A stretch of DNA of 64,000 bases, from positions 62,001 through 126,000 of the IMG/VR virus record IMGVR_UViG_3300008117_000049. One strand, 5' to 3'. The position numbers and the translations under genes are program-made. The DNA comes from a virus. Below the pieces are notes generated by a model. The model was given only the letters and a program-made list of their open reading frames with translations, was not told the DNA's origin and did no database searches. Below, one piece after another: positions 58,101-64,000 of the stretch; the first letter of the stretch is position 1, and every line of letters starts with the position of its first letter.

Positions 58101-61100
58101 AGTAACTGGACCAAACCAGCGTCTATTCAGTAGAGCGCAAATGGATGACATTATTGACCGTCTTGAGGCTAACCGTCTATATCCAGGCGTGAATGTTATT
58201 CCTTATGTTTCTAAAGACAACAAAACTATTGTTCGTGTTGGCGACAGGGTTGTTCATTACAATGCCGATGGAACTCCAAAACTTATGGCTAACGGTCAAC
58301 CAAGAACTGGTACCGTAGTTAGGCGTGTTCCATACACTCTAAATGTTAAACCAAGTGGGCAGTATGAGTACACTGACCAAACATTTGTTCAATGGGATGA
58401 TACCAGCAGACCACATCAGGCTGCCCCACGCCGTCTAGAAGTTACTAGAAGAGCCGACGGAACTGACCCAATTCCAGCGGTTCAAGACAGCGGTTCTACT
58501 CCACCGTCTCCGTCAATTGACGCTCTTCCAGTGCAACCTAAGAGAGTTGTTCCTAGGCCAGTTGCCCCAAGCCGCCGTATTCCTCCAATTCGTGAACCAG
58601 AACAAATCACCGAAAGCCTTATCGTTCAAAAAATGGGGCAGTTCACTGGCCAACTGCCTGATAACTACACTCTAGACCGCAGTGATGCAATTGATAGTGC
58701 AAATCTTGGTGGTCGTTCACCTATAGTTCTTACTGAATTAACTAGTGACGGAGAATTTATAGTAGGTCGCGTATATCAAGACGGTTCTTCAATCGTACAA
58801 GAAATACGAGAAAACGGTCAAGCAGTGTCTAGAAGAGTTGCTAGAGACCTAGACGATGCTTTAGAAGGACTTGTACTTCACGCTATAACCCAGCCATTTA
58901 GAAGAGATGACAACGAATCTTCAGATTCTAGTGGTGGCTCTTCACCCGACGATGCTGGCGGCGGTGTCCCAACTCCACCTAACAATCCACCTGCTGGTGA
59001 CGGTGAAGAAGCAGAGTCTTCTGCCCCTGGGCTAGACCTATCTCGTGGTAGAAACGGTCAATCACCGCAAGGAGTTCTTCGTTTTATCAACGGAACTATT
59101 CCTAAAGTCAACACATTTTGGGATGACGATTATCCACCTACTCGGTATCAAGTTGTTAGGGATGAAAACCGCACTAGATTCCTTGGAATTGGTGGCGACA
59201 ACCCCGGTGCTGAAGCGTTTATAAAAGTTGAAAGAACTCCAGAAGGAAACTGGAAAGTAGTTGACCCTAGAAGGCGTAGGGATAACAACGGAAACTATAT
59301 AGACCCAGACCCATACCCTGCTCAGTATGGTGACCGTAATCTAGCCGAAGCAATTGCTATCAACGACATGACTGGCAACAATGAAAATAACAGAGAACTT
59401 CTTGAAGCACCAGAAACTCCTGCTCAAAATGCTCCTGCGGTTCCGTCTAACCAAGTTCCGTCTGACCAAGAACTTATGGATACTGACCCCGCTATAAGAA
59501 ACTTTGTAAATAGAGGTAGAGTCAATAACTCTAGAAGACTGCTCACCAATGGTACAGAAGTTACAGCCTATGATGCTGATAATGAGATAGCCTCTATTCA
59601 AGCACCTGGGCCAGACGGACAATATATAGTCACCGACTTTAGAAACGGCAATGTATCTGGTTTCTCTAATAGGTTTGAGGCAATAGTTCAGTTTGGAAAC
59701 ATACTGCAAAGTTATGATGACCAGCAAGGGTTTAACCAAGTAAATCTTGATTCTACGCCACAACGAGTCCCTGAAATAGACTTACCTTGGAATGACAAGA
59801 GAAACGAAGTTCAGCCTCTAGAAATTAGTGCAATTCGTAGTTTTGAAGTTATTATGGACCCTAACGGTGATGGCAACCTCGCCCCAGTAAAAGTACAAAT
59901 AAATAGAAATCCTGATAGTACTACATTCTTTGTTGGAGACCCAATCTCACAAGACTCAGATTTGAATGTTATAAAATACACTGCTGGCTGGGGAGTAGAC
60001 GGAATAACATCAAATTCTGGTGAAGTAAAAATCTTTGCTAGCAGAGACGAAGCCGAAGCAGCAGCATTAAATGCATTCCGTGACTTCTATAGTGATATTA
60101 GGGAACGATATGTGGCACAGGGAGGTAATAGAAATAACGCTCCAGCAGTTCCAGCAGTTCCAGCAACTCCTACTGGACCATCAAACGGTGGAAACGGTGA
60201 CACCCCACCTACCAACAACCCACCAGTTCCACCTGCTCAGACACCAGTTCCACCTGCTCAGGAGCCAGCAGACGCAGTGGAGCCAGAAATTCCGCAAGGT
60301 AGACCTAGAGTAAATACAGTAAAACCTGGCGATAGGTATATCAAAACTCGTTCAAGAAGAGACCCTAATGGCGGTCCTCAAACTTTGTTTGATATTTATG
60401 ACAGAAAAACTAGAAAAATTATTGCTAATGCCAGAACTTGGCAAGAAGCAAATGACATTGTAAATGGTATTCGTGACCTAAAAGGAAAGTTGATAGATTA
60501 CCAAACCCCTATTCAACCTAGAGACAGACTTGCGCCAAGCGCTACTAAACCTCAAGGCTATAAGAGAGTTGCTAACGGCAATGGTTATTATCTAGAAAAT
60601 CCTAATGACCCAGATGGACCAGTTGTAAGAGTTGATTGGAATGAAGATTCAGAAGACTGGGTTGGCGCACTTTATGCAAATAAAGCAGATGCTACTGCTA
60701 CAATAAATCCAATGGAAGAGTTCTTTGACTCATCTCAAGACAGTATTTACAACAAGGCAAATCTATCTATTCAAAAAGAACTAGATAGAAGAAACCCCCC
60801 AGCACCGCAACCGCAAGCACAAACGCAACCGCAAGCAAATACTGGAACTAAAACAAACCTTGGAAATGACATATTCTCAGTTCATAATGAAAACGAAGAA
60901 TATGGAATTGCTATCAAGGGTGCTGATGGCAAGTGGGCTGTTAGAGTTCACGAAAACGGTATAGATGCTATGAATAACACTAACCCAATTTCCACTGGCT
61001 CTTATGACACTCCAGAAGAAGCGGAAGCCGCTATTCGCCAAGCAATCGCTGAGCGTAAAGCACAGAGAAACGCCTCCAACATTCTTCAGTGGCAGTCCGC

Positions 61101-61494
61101 TTCAGACGGAAAGGCTTACTTAGGTCTTGAAGGAGTTCCAGGTAGAGACGCTGACAATTCTCCAATTATTGGTATTAGCCCATCACCTTTTGGAAATAGT
61201 TGGATTAGTGCTGGTTGGAATAGAAAAGCAGATAGAGATGCTGGGCTACCGCCAGCCGTAGTTAATCAACACGAAAACGAAGAAGCCGCAAAAGATTACG
61301 GACAAGAAATGATGCGGAGACTTGGTGAATTATTAGGTGTAAGACAAGTTGACCCAACAATTCAAGAAAATCCAAGTGCTGGTGGAGAGCAACTGCCGCC
61401 TGGAGTAACTTTACAGGACCAAGTTGATGCTGGATTAACTACCCCGTTAAATCCAGACGCTCCGCTACCCGGAACAAACACGCCTAACCAATAA
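49168..61494 (+). CDS. Giant multidomain protein, 4108 aa
   Basis: One open frame with AGGAG. N-terminal L-A-R-R-A-R-V-A-L-Q-R-R-D-R-Y-G-R-W-A-E-M-G-G-G, as in giant 1. ParB/sulfiredoxin-like block I-V-I-S-R-D-G-Y-V-L-D-G-H-H-R-W-A at 538-553. One V-V-N-Y-A-P linker at 641. A His-rich unknown domain (D-H-S-H-A-H-S; N-D-G-H-H-A) at about 810-890. Kinase-like fold at about 1920-2190: G-G-M-G-L-G-Q-S-G start, catalytic N-Q-D-F-V-L-N (D2052), metal D-V-G-G (D2075). Nudix-like domain at about 2290-2440. The rest, to about 4040, is mostly W-x-V...EA modules joined by Pro-rich linkers. Likely virion-borne. Confidence 0.8.
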   Translation: MTYYNSFGIEFECDETQEGLVAAGNRWTSGGNSTLARRARVALQRRDRYGRWAEMGGGISFPGRLGNGTIEKFVGRYVGPAERPDYMRVYVTEARRPGIYEVPSRVATVAKALLSKEALKDVGVNLDVNGNRVGEILDRDIEFIDQMWKGNKPTDFELSMARGEVSKPEKRVIEKARLRAPKHKSYNIVDEKGNRIDKDEEPAKPDVKKPSKKAKPAEKFPVPDTSQWDEKRQSNDVWYEKDGKRIPDERLTEADKTPENKRIYIREGEKGENDKIIDGNGNLIEFKPSLKPESSPIPEKLPEHDPEEGFWNKARVRREEVRKNLKTPQEIYEELYNGGFAEADLDKAIAACDYALSQQKYLGRDENPLYASNPDDPRLRHIANLLESLPEWQEYRIKRAINLRFMNEENIDELKAWVDGKIEPGSPLSPEDMVELHRKFRNLAVDITNLRISGEDAFSNDNLGAERINMPQLDEKNLPLFLRDMARIGVGHRYTRMMPDQLHPVQMEMDMGDIAKIAESWKDIELFNKFNPHENPIVISRDGYVLDGHHRWAAAWLAQKRGDKLALKGLKVVQLDIDHEQALTIANEWNDYAGIRRITVGGKDVREPRPQAPAVPQATSKITSPSATPDLPRVSPQPDLVVNYAPSDDNLSTPSGENFKSFLDRELANVGDKIIPDFGDRLTEDTPNPEDRNSPFPGSRTVVNNLLKYRDSMIKAMKESALDQDQEKFRYQFEIAKRVTKLLNQIHENFSNNKNYAADTELSISTSNPEEKLKTVRVLPNTVRYGTDNNGIRKVQYFEAIIIAKNGKPYMVKWTPDHSHAHSIDKNGIVNDSNDGGGISFNGGQMYDEIVDGKPVPRIASVGGAFTNDGHHALGLASAHINLIRWVQSMFGGRLKHSSNLSARGNPYSKMVSRDMRWHDRSQADKAVHMSCPNATIFKVLKDMGLISGEYIPATPGAKQDDDTPGGYGAHSGGRGWLRRLTFTNNSGYSSNVSVLTSYSINDEVRAYDGEFLRKTPEEQQAILDAMPPIFRDFFAGDRSRDSIGRTADFDVQYKILETAYADGMKQQEAVDFLDSLITGLPELDRAFGRNADHRELLRRLKQLRDGISIGFWNQSDNNYNRPKSFDPNSIRAIESPFAGYFKFNDWVLPRDVNRVLNDLPFSARPHRGGWSKPDGWTEEPQALKDLYGPEILLASLRDALLNKKGKSAKLPDINGEENTVDPTAVYKALENNGYDTELILAGIYDELNGNSVNTEKLLAKRQELGNLQGIIEEITNEIADVKAPIEFSRIGGEYDSESKVLQSDLVRRGETGEIPTALQLRPLSLDNEAYDYLGPTGARTQVILSQHHTPEISMSRYYIDGVSDNPKVIARNFNPTGLRNALIDSVTKNNYAVKLRYPNGQTIDVPNNAIRDALQYQGYDINTVLREEPSLKPKLKRISSVSDRENADGNGTRISEWAIYNSSGEEIRLNGPGIRQKRNDTTGEHEWDVVDLSSPQDNRTIVAKLAKVKKNDEGNYEVWVANRADNKTDEFSGEPSGVYETLQEALYDVKNHISDDANIDASTNLLGQGRAPTVSNGFAIVGGANDEAEVTVGDLTLQRPDGAESFVVFSNGAGTGRFRRISTARIENNTIGTVYTAETYSVGEDGGKIEAFDLVRKSFIGSDPVRKQRIYEIAKTNRGFELTTHKYHPDEGGVTRTETLVFDNYEDAKDYANKKLLAGHIGLPGEKVFPNLSVRQERVPASADLSNQNIFQDNSSIQINTPVKMTDGVKGLLKINVKKGAHPTWRNGEDNQQYVFAEFSFGNEPDEPLITGKITRTGVRQWVTVSSTNSPSFKEHAISSILRNGTFFANSKEEAFESLKYRLEESFGITNQQRADGQSVLPRIRLVNRAVKLEPPPPPPAPEDKSLFADGVFDDFLRVRNTPLDITGAEDKGGMGLGQSGSRKYELPDGRKFKVKDEGARKAASESLNHALHLALGIPATEARTGKAPGTTHAVNVIDPFEPDIVSGRRNGHMPGQDLFKDSEFDKPENQQAIADIQEGLIIDYWLGNQDFVLNTGNSFVAVRDGVRRGVRCDVGGGMFTAIRQQLINNFADGNDAVEEFIHYCGDFMNSGRVNKSSESGHMRRGLTKEKMLDIARRTLLRYTDDKIDRIVDAHITDPNDNALAKQGLKARRLAMLNYLGIDHNETPPTRQAPAVQAPRVQPPTANVPGGTPNELPNGANGAVPVVGINPAGKPIVGLPGELQSNGLWVMPLEAITPDIANAIARGEVVPENLPLHAVDSTNPENSIVIDGSGVLRPASALNHGYTTVIARRKDANGNYQYLLVKPDGDNTPFGRANRDRFGGAYKEHERFDVRPSAQEILNERFGVEAENKVVATQEILRSVPGLDGVHRVIIADIADFDMSISQPHPTQGYALSRRWAIWSQNPYGDQGDDNFIPLDATERERLVSKARRWENTNPAPAGNQPPSGGDSNGGDDGSGPSNPSNGGGGTTPPMSGSDDDWQPFSRFTAISALPGMPEMEFEFNIYRRRDGAVKVVSEFDNLLGHVKPLEHGYWVATLMPDKIGTNNNVGAEKAFFRNKSDAENWLSRRIYNQVGVREDARRRFTDHPTDTTFFPDVQPPFVVERGYLNPTTDAQSRLAKRLVKNKQATAEERAMYKAILSQRNPTVGDVGWIIGQLKDREDRDIAEIQASDQAELDAFNAGNPIQESSLENAGDGANRRHAVRAGDLEVGHRILGNINADVVFTVPGENDTVNIGVVGDDGQLKIYKVGRNRVLDCIYGRQAQQAPAQQPAAQGLAVRRRRNELIQDEIRRAYPNAYTLPNGDIIIGKRDHRMADGRVFRYEAVVHKLKSDEFVGYVRRQELGADRAPTGPSEAAYLTTPAHSATALKNRLRKRVVPALTAANPANGFNQVGDVQPEVTDPSTGLLLPETLVNLQKRFIGTTGIEKTGHPAKDALIEYVQTLVARGISAPEIINQVTGPNQRLFSRAQMDDIIDRLEANRLYPGVNVIPYVSKDNKTIVRVGDRVVHYNADGTPKLMANGQPRTGTVVRRVPYTLNVKPSGQYEYTDQTFVQWDDTSRPHQAAPRRLEVTRRADGTDPIPAVQDSGSTPPSPSIDALPVQPKRVVPRPVAPSRRIPPIREPEQITESLIVQKMGQFTGQLPDNYTLDRSDAIDSANLGGRSPIVLTELTSDGEFIVGRVYQDGSSIVQEIRENGQAVSRRVARDLDDALEGLVLHAITQPFRRDDNESSDSSGGSSPDDAGGGVPTPPNNPPAGDGEEAESSAPGLDLSRGRNGQSPQGVLRFINGTIPKVNTFWDDDYPPTRYQVVRDENRTRFLGIGGDNPGAEAFIKVERTPEGNWKVVDPRRRRDNNGNYIDPDPYPAQYGDRNLAEAIAINDMTGNNENNRELLEAPETPAQNAPAVPSNQVPSDQELMDTDPAIRNFVNRGRVNNSRRLLTNGTEVTAYDADNEIASIQAPGPDGQYIVTDFRNGNVSGFSNRFEAIVQFGNILQSYDDQQGFNQVNLDSTPQRVPEIDLPWNDKRNEVQPLEISAIRSFEVIMDPNGDGNLAPVKVQINRNPDSTTFFVGDPISQDSDLNVIKYTAGWGVDGITSNSGEVKIFASRDEAEAAALNAFRDFYSDIRERYVAQGGNRNNAPAVPAVPATPTGPSNGGNGDTPPTNNPPVPPAQTPVPPAQEPADAVEPEIPQGRPRVNTVKPGDRYIKTRSRRDPNGGPQTLFDIYDRKTRKIIANARTWQEANDIVNGIRDLKGKLIDYQTPIQPRDRLAPSATKPQGYKRVANGNGYYLENPNDPDGPVVRVDWNEDSEDWVGALYANKADATATINPMEEFFDSSQDSIYNKANLSIQKELDRRNPPAPQPQAQTQPQANTGTKTNLGNDIFSVHNENEEYGIAIKGADGKWAVRVHENGIDAMNNTNPISTGSYDTPEEAEAAIRQAIAERKAQRNASNILQWQSASDGKAYLGLEGVPGRDADNSPIIGISPSPFGNSWISAGWNRKADRDAGLPPAVVNQHENEEAAKDYGQEMMRRLGELLGVRQVDPTIQENPSAGGEQLPPGVTLQDQVDAGLTTPLNPDAPLPGTNTPNQ

Positions 61495-61536
61495 TGAGAT
61501 AAACTTTATTGTAGAAGTATCTTTGGAGATATAAAT
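61495..61536 (+). promoter_or_regulatory. TTTATTGTAGAA element
   Basis: ACTTTATTGTAGAAGTATC copies the element after the first giant operon part (49067), here 30 bases before the next start, with TTTGGAGAT as ribosome-binding site. Confidence 0.4.
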
Positions 61537-62223
61537 ATGCCACAAAACCCTGAGTTCACTCTCAACTCAGACACACTTGGAGTTGTCTATAAAGACACTG
61601 GTGTGCTTGAGGCGTATGACTCTGTTGAAGCCGAAACCCCTAGCGAAACTCACGCTATTATTGGGGCTTATTATGAGCCATCTGGTCAATACAAAGGTTT
61701 GTATTTTGTTCTACCAGAGGGCGAAATAAAGTATTTTGACATAGATGTAGTAAAACTAGGCAGTCAAAACGACGGTGCTTACATAACTTTTGAGGGTGAT
61801 GGAAAGTTTTGGCTAATTAGAGGTTTAGAGCAAGAAGACGGTCTCTGGCTTTCTAAATACAAGATGGAACTTCCTACCGAAGTTTTACAGCAACTTATAG
61901 TTGGTAGGTCAAAGCCAGCACTTACCAAATATCTTGGCGTAAATATTCCAGACACTTTACCTGAATTTGAAACTTTGCTTGTTTATTTTTCTGAGGCATC
62001 TAAAAACATTTTTGCTTTGAACTATATGTCTTCTATAGGTAATTACACTCGCCTTGACTACGATTGGGAGAGTAGTGAAGTATCTTATGACTACTATGAA
62101 GACCTAGCAGTTGCTGAAATAGACCCAGAAAAAGCCAATGAATTGTTGAAAAAATTTGACGATGCAGATGGTCTATTTCCAGTTCGAGAAATTCTAAAAA
62201 CTTATGAAGTTGGTGGTAAGTAA
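61537..62223 (+). CDS. Hypothetical acidic protein after giant gene 2, 228 aa
   Basis: ATG with TTGGAGAT. Acidic beta-rich protein (GVVYKDTGVLEAYDS, G-L-Y-F-V-L-P-E-G-E-I-K-Y-F-D, A-Y-I-T-F-E-G-D-G-K-F-W-L-I). Its position after giant gene 2 resembles that of the 76/97-aa pair after giant gene 1. It could be a dedicated chaperone or immunity protein. Coupled to the next gene by TAATG. Confidence 0.68.
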   Translation: MPQNPEFTLNSDTLGVVYKDTGVLEAYDSVEAETPSETHAIIGAYYEPSGQYKGLYFVLPEGEIKYFDIDVVKLGSQNDGAYITFEGDGKFWLIRGLEQEDGLWLSKYKMELPTEVLQQLIVGRSKPALTKYLGVNIPDTLPEFETLLVYFSEASKNIFALNYMSSIGNYTRLDYDWESSEVSYDYYEDLAVAEIDPEKANELLKKFDDADGLFPVREILKTYEVGGK

Positions 62224-64000
62224 TGTTATCTAAATGTTTAGGTATAGATAAAAACAGTATTGCCTACTATGGAAACTCTGAAAGATATGTTGCTATCAAC
62301 ACCGTTTTTAATGCCGTAGTTGAGCACGGAACTGTTACAAAAGAAGTTCAGCAAAAAATAGACTCTCTAAACCCGCCAGTTGCTTTGCCAATTGAAACGA
62401 TAGAACTTGCTATATCTGCCTTATCCGCTACAAAAGAAGATACCGAAACTTTGTTAGCGTCTGCTCGTTTATACACCATACCAGCAGGTGTAAAAGCAGA
62501 GGCTAAAAAAGCACTTGAGTGGCGTAAAGAAGAAAAGCGTGGCGGAACTCCTGTAGGTCTAAACACTGCTCGCACTCTTGCCCGTGGTGGACAGATTGGC
62601 ATTGAAAAAGTTCGTCATATCGCCAAGTATTTCCCTCGCCACGAAGTAGATAAAAAAGGTAAAGGCTGGGAGCCCGGAGAAGATAACTTTCCTAGCAACG
62701 GAAGAATAGCCTGGGCGCTTTGGGGCGGAGACGCTGCTTGGCGTTGGGCCCGTGCAATTGTTGAGCGTGAAAACAAAAAGGCTCTAAAAGCAGACGCTGG
62801 TTATTCAGAAATTATTTCGGCTGATTTATCTCCAATTGAAGACGCTTTTAGGATGGATGACAGTATTGCTCCAGACTTTTTGGCTCGTGTTCGTCTTGAC
62901 GGCTCTGGCATTGACCGCATTTACAAAATTGATTTAGACGGAAAAGTTTATGCGTGGGATGACGGAACTTGGGATGATTTAGGCCACGCAGAAAATGGCG
63001 ACATTTGGACTTATGACAAGGCTTTAGATGACCCCTACGACACCGTGGAAAAAACACATGTTCAGATTGACCCTGAGTCAGCAATTATTATTTGTGCTCG
63101 TTTAAATACTGACCCGTTCAGAAATATTTCTATTGATGAAATAGATGAAGAAGAGGCTAGCCTAGCGGCGGAGGCTGCTTCCGAAGAGGACTGGGACTTT
63201 ATTGACAAAGTTATTACCGCTGCTGGAGAGGGAGGTGGTGTCGTTGATAAAGACGGAAACTACACTCCACAAGAGCGTTCTCAAAATGCTTCTAAGCAAC
63301 TAAGAGACGGTGGCGGAAGATTTGCTACTCAAGGTAAAAATGTTTCAGTAAAAGGTCAGGGTAATGGAATTATTACCAATGTTGACCAAGGTTCTGGAAA
63401 TGTTACCGTAAAGATGGAAAACGGTCAGTCCGTAGTAGTCCCAGCAAAAGACACTAAGCAGGTAGAAGAAGAAGACATTGCTTCTCCAGTCGGTCCTTAT
63501 AGTGGCTCAGAAATACAAAAACCGCTAGATGTTTCTGGAATTTTAGGCGAGCCTAGAACTCCACAAAATATGCCAAAAGCAAGACTAAAAGACACTTATC
63601 CACCTTTAGGTAGAGATGACCTACACAAACTTCTTGGTGATTTCCCTGCTTGGGTTAGAGAGCAAAGAGCACAGTTCAAAGGAACTCCTCAACACCCAGA
63701 TTCAAATTTTGCTTTAGATGATGAATTTGACAATGCTTCAGAAGATTTAGAATCTGAAGAAAAATCAGAAACAAAAATGGGTAGGCCAAGAAAGCCAAAA
63801 GTAAACCCAAAGGTACATCACCCGCTTCTTCGTCAGTGGGAAAAAAGCATAAGCCCAGAGACTCCAAATCCGTCTGATAGCAACCCAGAGGATGCTTGGG
63901 CAAAGCCAGTAACGGCTGCTGGAAAAGCAAAAGGCTCTGATGTCCAGCCAGTTTATTTGGCTATTGTTTCTCCAGACGACCCTCGTGCTGTTATGGATTG
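62223..64000 (+). CDS. Large head-region protein with RDGGGRFA motif, partial
   Basis: The ATG overlaps the previous TAA; the frame is open to the window end (at least 592 codons). Residues about 80-190 contain I-P-A-G-V-K-A-E-A-K-K-A-L-E-W-R, L-A-R-G-G-Q-I-G-I and I-A-W-A-L-W-G-G-D-A-A-W-R-W-A. This block is frequent in phage head-associated proteins, often fused to proteases or toxins. Near residue 360 is L-R-D-G-G-G-R-F-A, followed by a small beta domain (G-N-G-I-I-T-N-V-D-Q-G-S-G-N-V), matching the shared motif of the giants. The remainder is charged and low complexity. A third member of the giant set is likely. Confidence 0.75.
   Translation, partial: MLSKCLGIDKNSIAYYGNSERYVAINTVFNAVVEHGTVTKEVQQKIDSLNPPVALPIETIELAISALSATKEDTETLLASARLYTIPAGVKAEAKKALEWRKEEKRGGTPVGLNTARTLARGGQIGIEKVRHIAKYFPRHEVDKKGKGWEPGEDNFPSNGRIAWALWGGDAAWRWARAIVERENKKALKADAGYSEIISADLSPIEDAFRMDDSIAPDFLARVRLDGSGIDRIYKIDLDGKVYAWDDGTWDDLGHAENGDIWTYDKALDDPYDTVEKTHVQIDPESAIIICARLNTDPFRNISIDEIDEEEASLAAEAASEEDWDFIDKVITAAGEGGGVVDKDGNYTPQERSQNASKQLRDGGGRFATQGKNVSVKGQGNGIITNVDQGSGNVTVKMENGQSVVVPAKDTKQVEEEDIASPVGPYSGSEIQKPLDVSGILGEPRTPQNMPKARLKDTYPPLGRDDLHKLLGDFPAWVREQRAQFKGTPQHPDSNFALDDEFDNASEDLESEEKSETKMGRPRKPKVNPKVHHPLLRQWEKSISPETPNPSDSNPEDAWAKPVTAAGKAKGSDVQPVYLAIVSPDDPRAVMD

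Overview
The window is almost certainly part of a large tailed-phage (Caudoviricetes) genome. It carries a large terminase, a portal protein, a Mom-type DNA modification enzyme, an endolysin-like protein and dozens of small genes packed head to tail. The host is inferred, not shown. A ClgR-like regulator, a secreted collagen-like protein of a type common in Actinobacteria, leaderless start codons and many GGGAAT-N18-GTT promoters (the consensus of actinobacterial SigR/SigH ECF sigma factors) all point to a low-to-moderate GC actinobacterium, for example a freshwater lineage. No tRNA, rRNA, CRISPR array, integrase or insertion sequence was recognised.

Layout. (1) 1-1301 is leftward: a secreted coiled-coil protein cut by the window edge and a small helical protein. 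(2) 1302-1805 is a divergent, operator-like repeat region. (3) 1.8-7.4 kb runs rightward: zinc-ribbon proteins, two tail-chaperone-like proteins, a glycosyltransferase, a Mom homologue, a small-terminase-like protein and a cysteine-less CHAP-like protein. (4) 7.4-32.3 kb is an early/accessory region of about 50 small genes separated by repeat-rich gaps. Recognisable members are a MoxR-type AAA+ ATPase with a VWA partner, a ClgR-like regulator, a DUF6011-like protein, an NlpC/P60 lipoprotein, an A24 prepilin-peptidase-like membrane protein and an HDAC-family protein lacking one zinc ligand. (5) 32.4-64 kb is the packaging/head region: large terminase, a leftward tyrosine phosphatase, a repeat-rich gap, an HTH protein, portal, a Dps homologue, and then two giant genes of 3245 and 4108 codons followed by a further large gene that runs off the window.

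The most striking content is the giant pair. The first protein carries five ADP-ribosyltransferase-like domains in series, separated by a recurrent V-N-Y-A-P linker, and ends in an HExxH metallopeptidase-like domain. The second carries a ParB/sulfiredoxin-like motif, a kinase-like fold, a Nudix-like domain and many copies of a small W-x-V...EA module. Both, and the next gene, share an R-D-x-x-G-R-[FW]-A motif near a GG(G) run. Their place directly after portal and Dps suggests virion-carried multi-effector proteins.

A second system-level signal is regulatory. At least 14 genes or operons in 8.5-26.8 kb sit 50-85 bases (once 149) behind a GGGAAT/GGGAAG-N18-GTT promoter. Several of these promoters are preceded by a GTTCGC-N5-GCGAAC dyad, a CCATGC/GCATGG hairpin and CATAAG boxes, so the gaps look like reused regulatory cassettes. 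Between about 20.3 and 32.8 kb the tetramer CCGA is strongly enriched on one strand, independent of reading frame.
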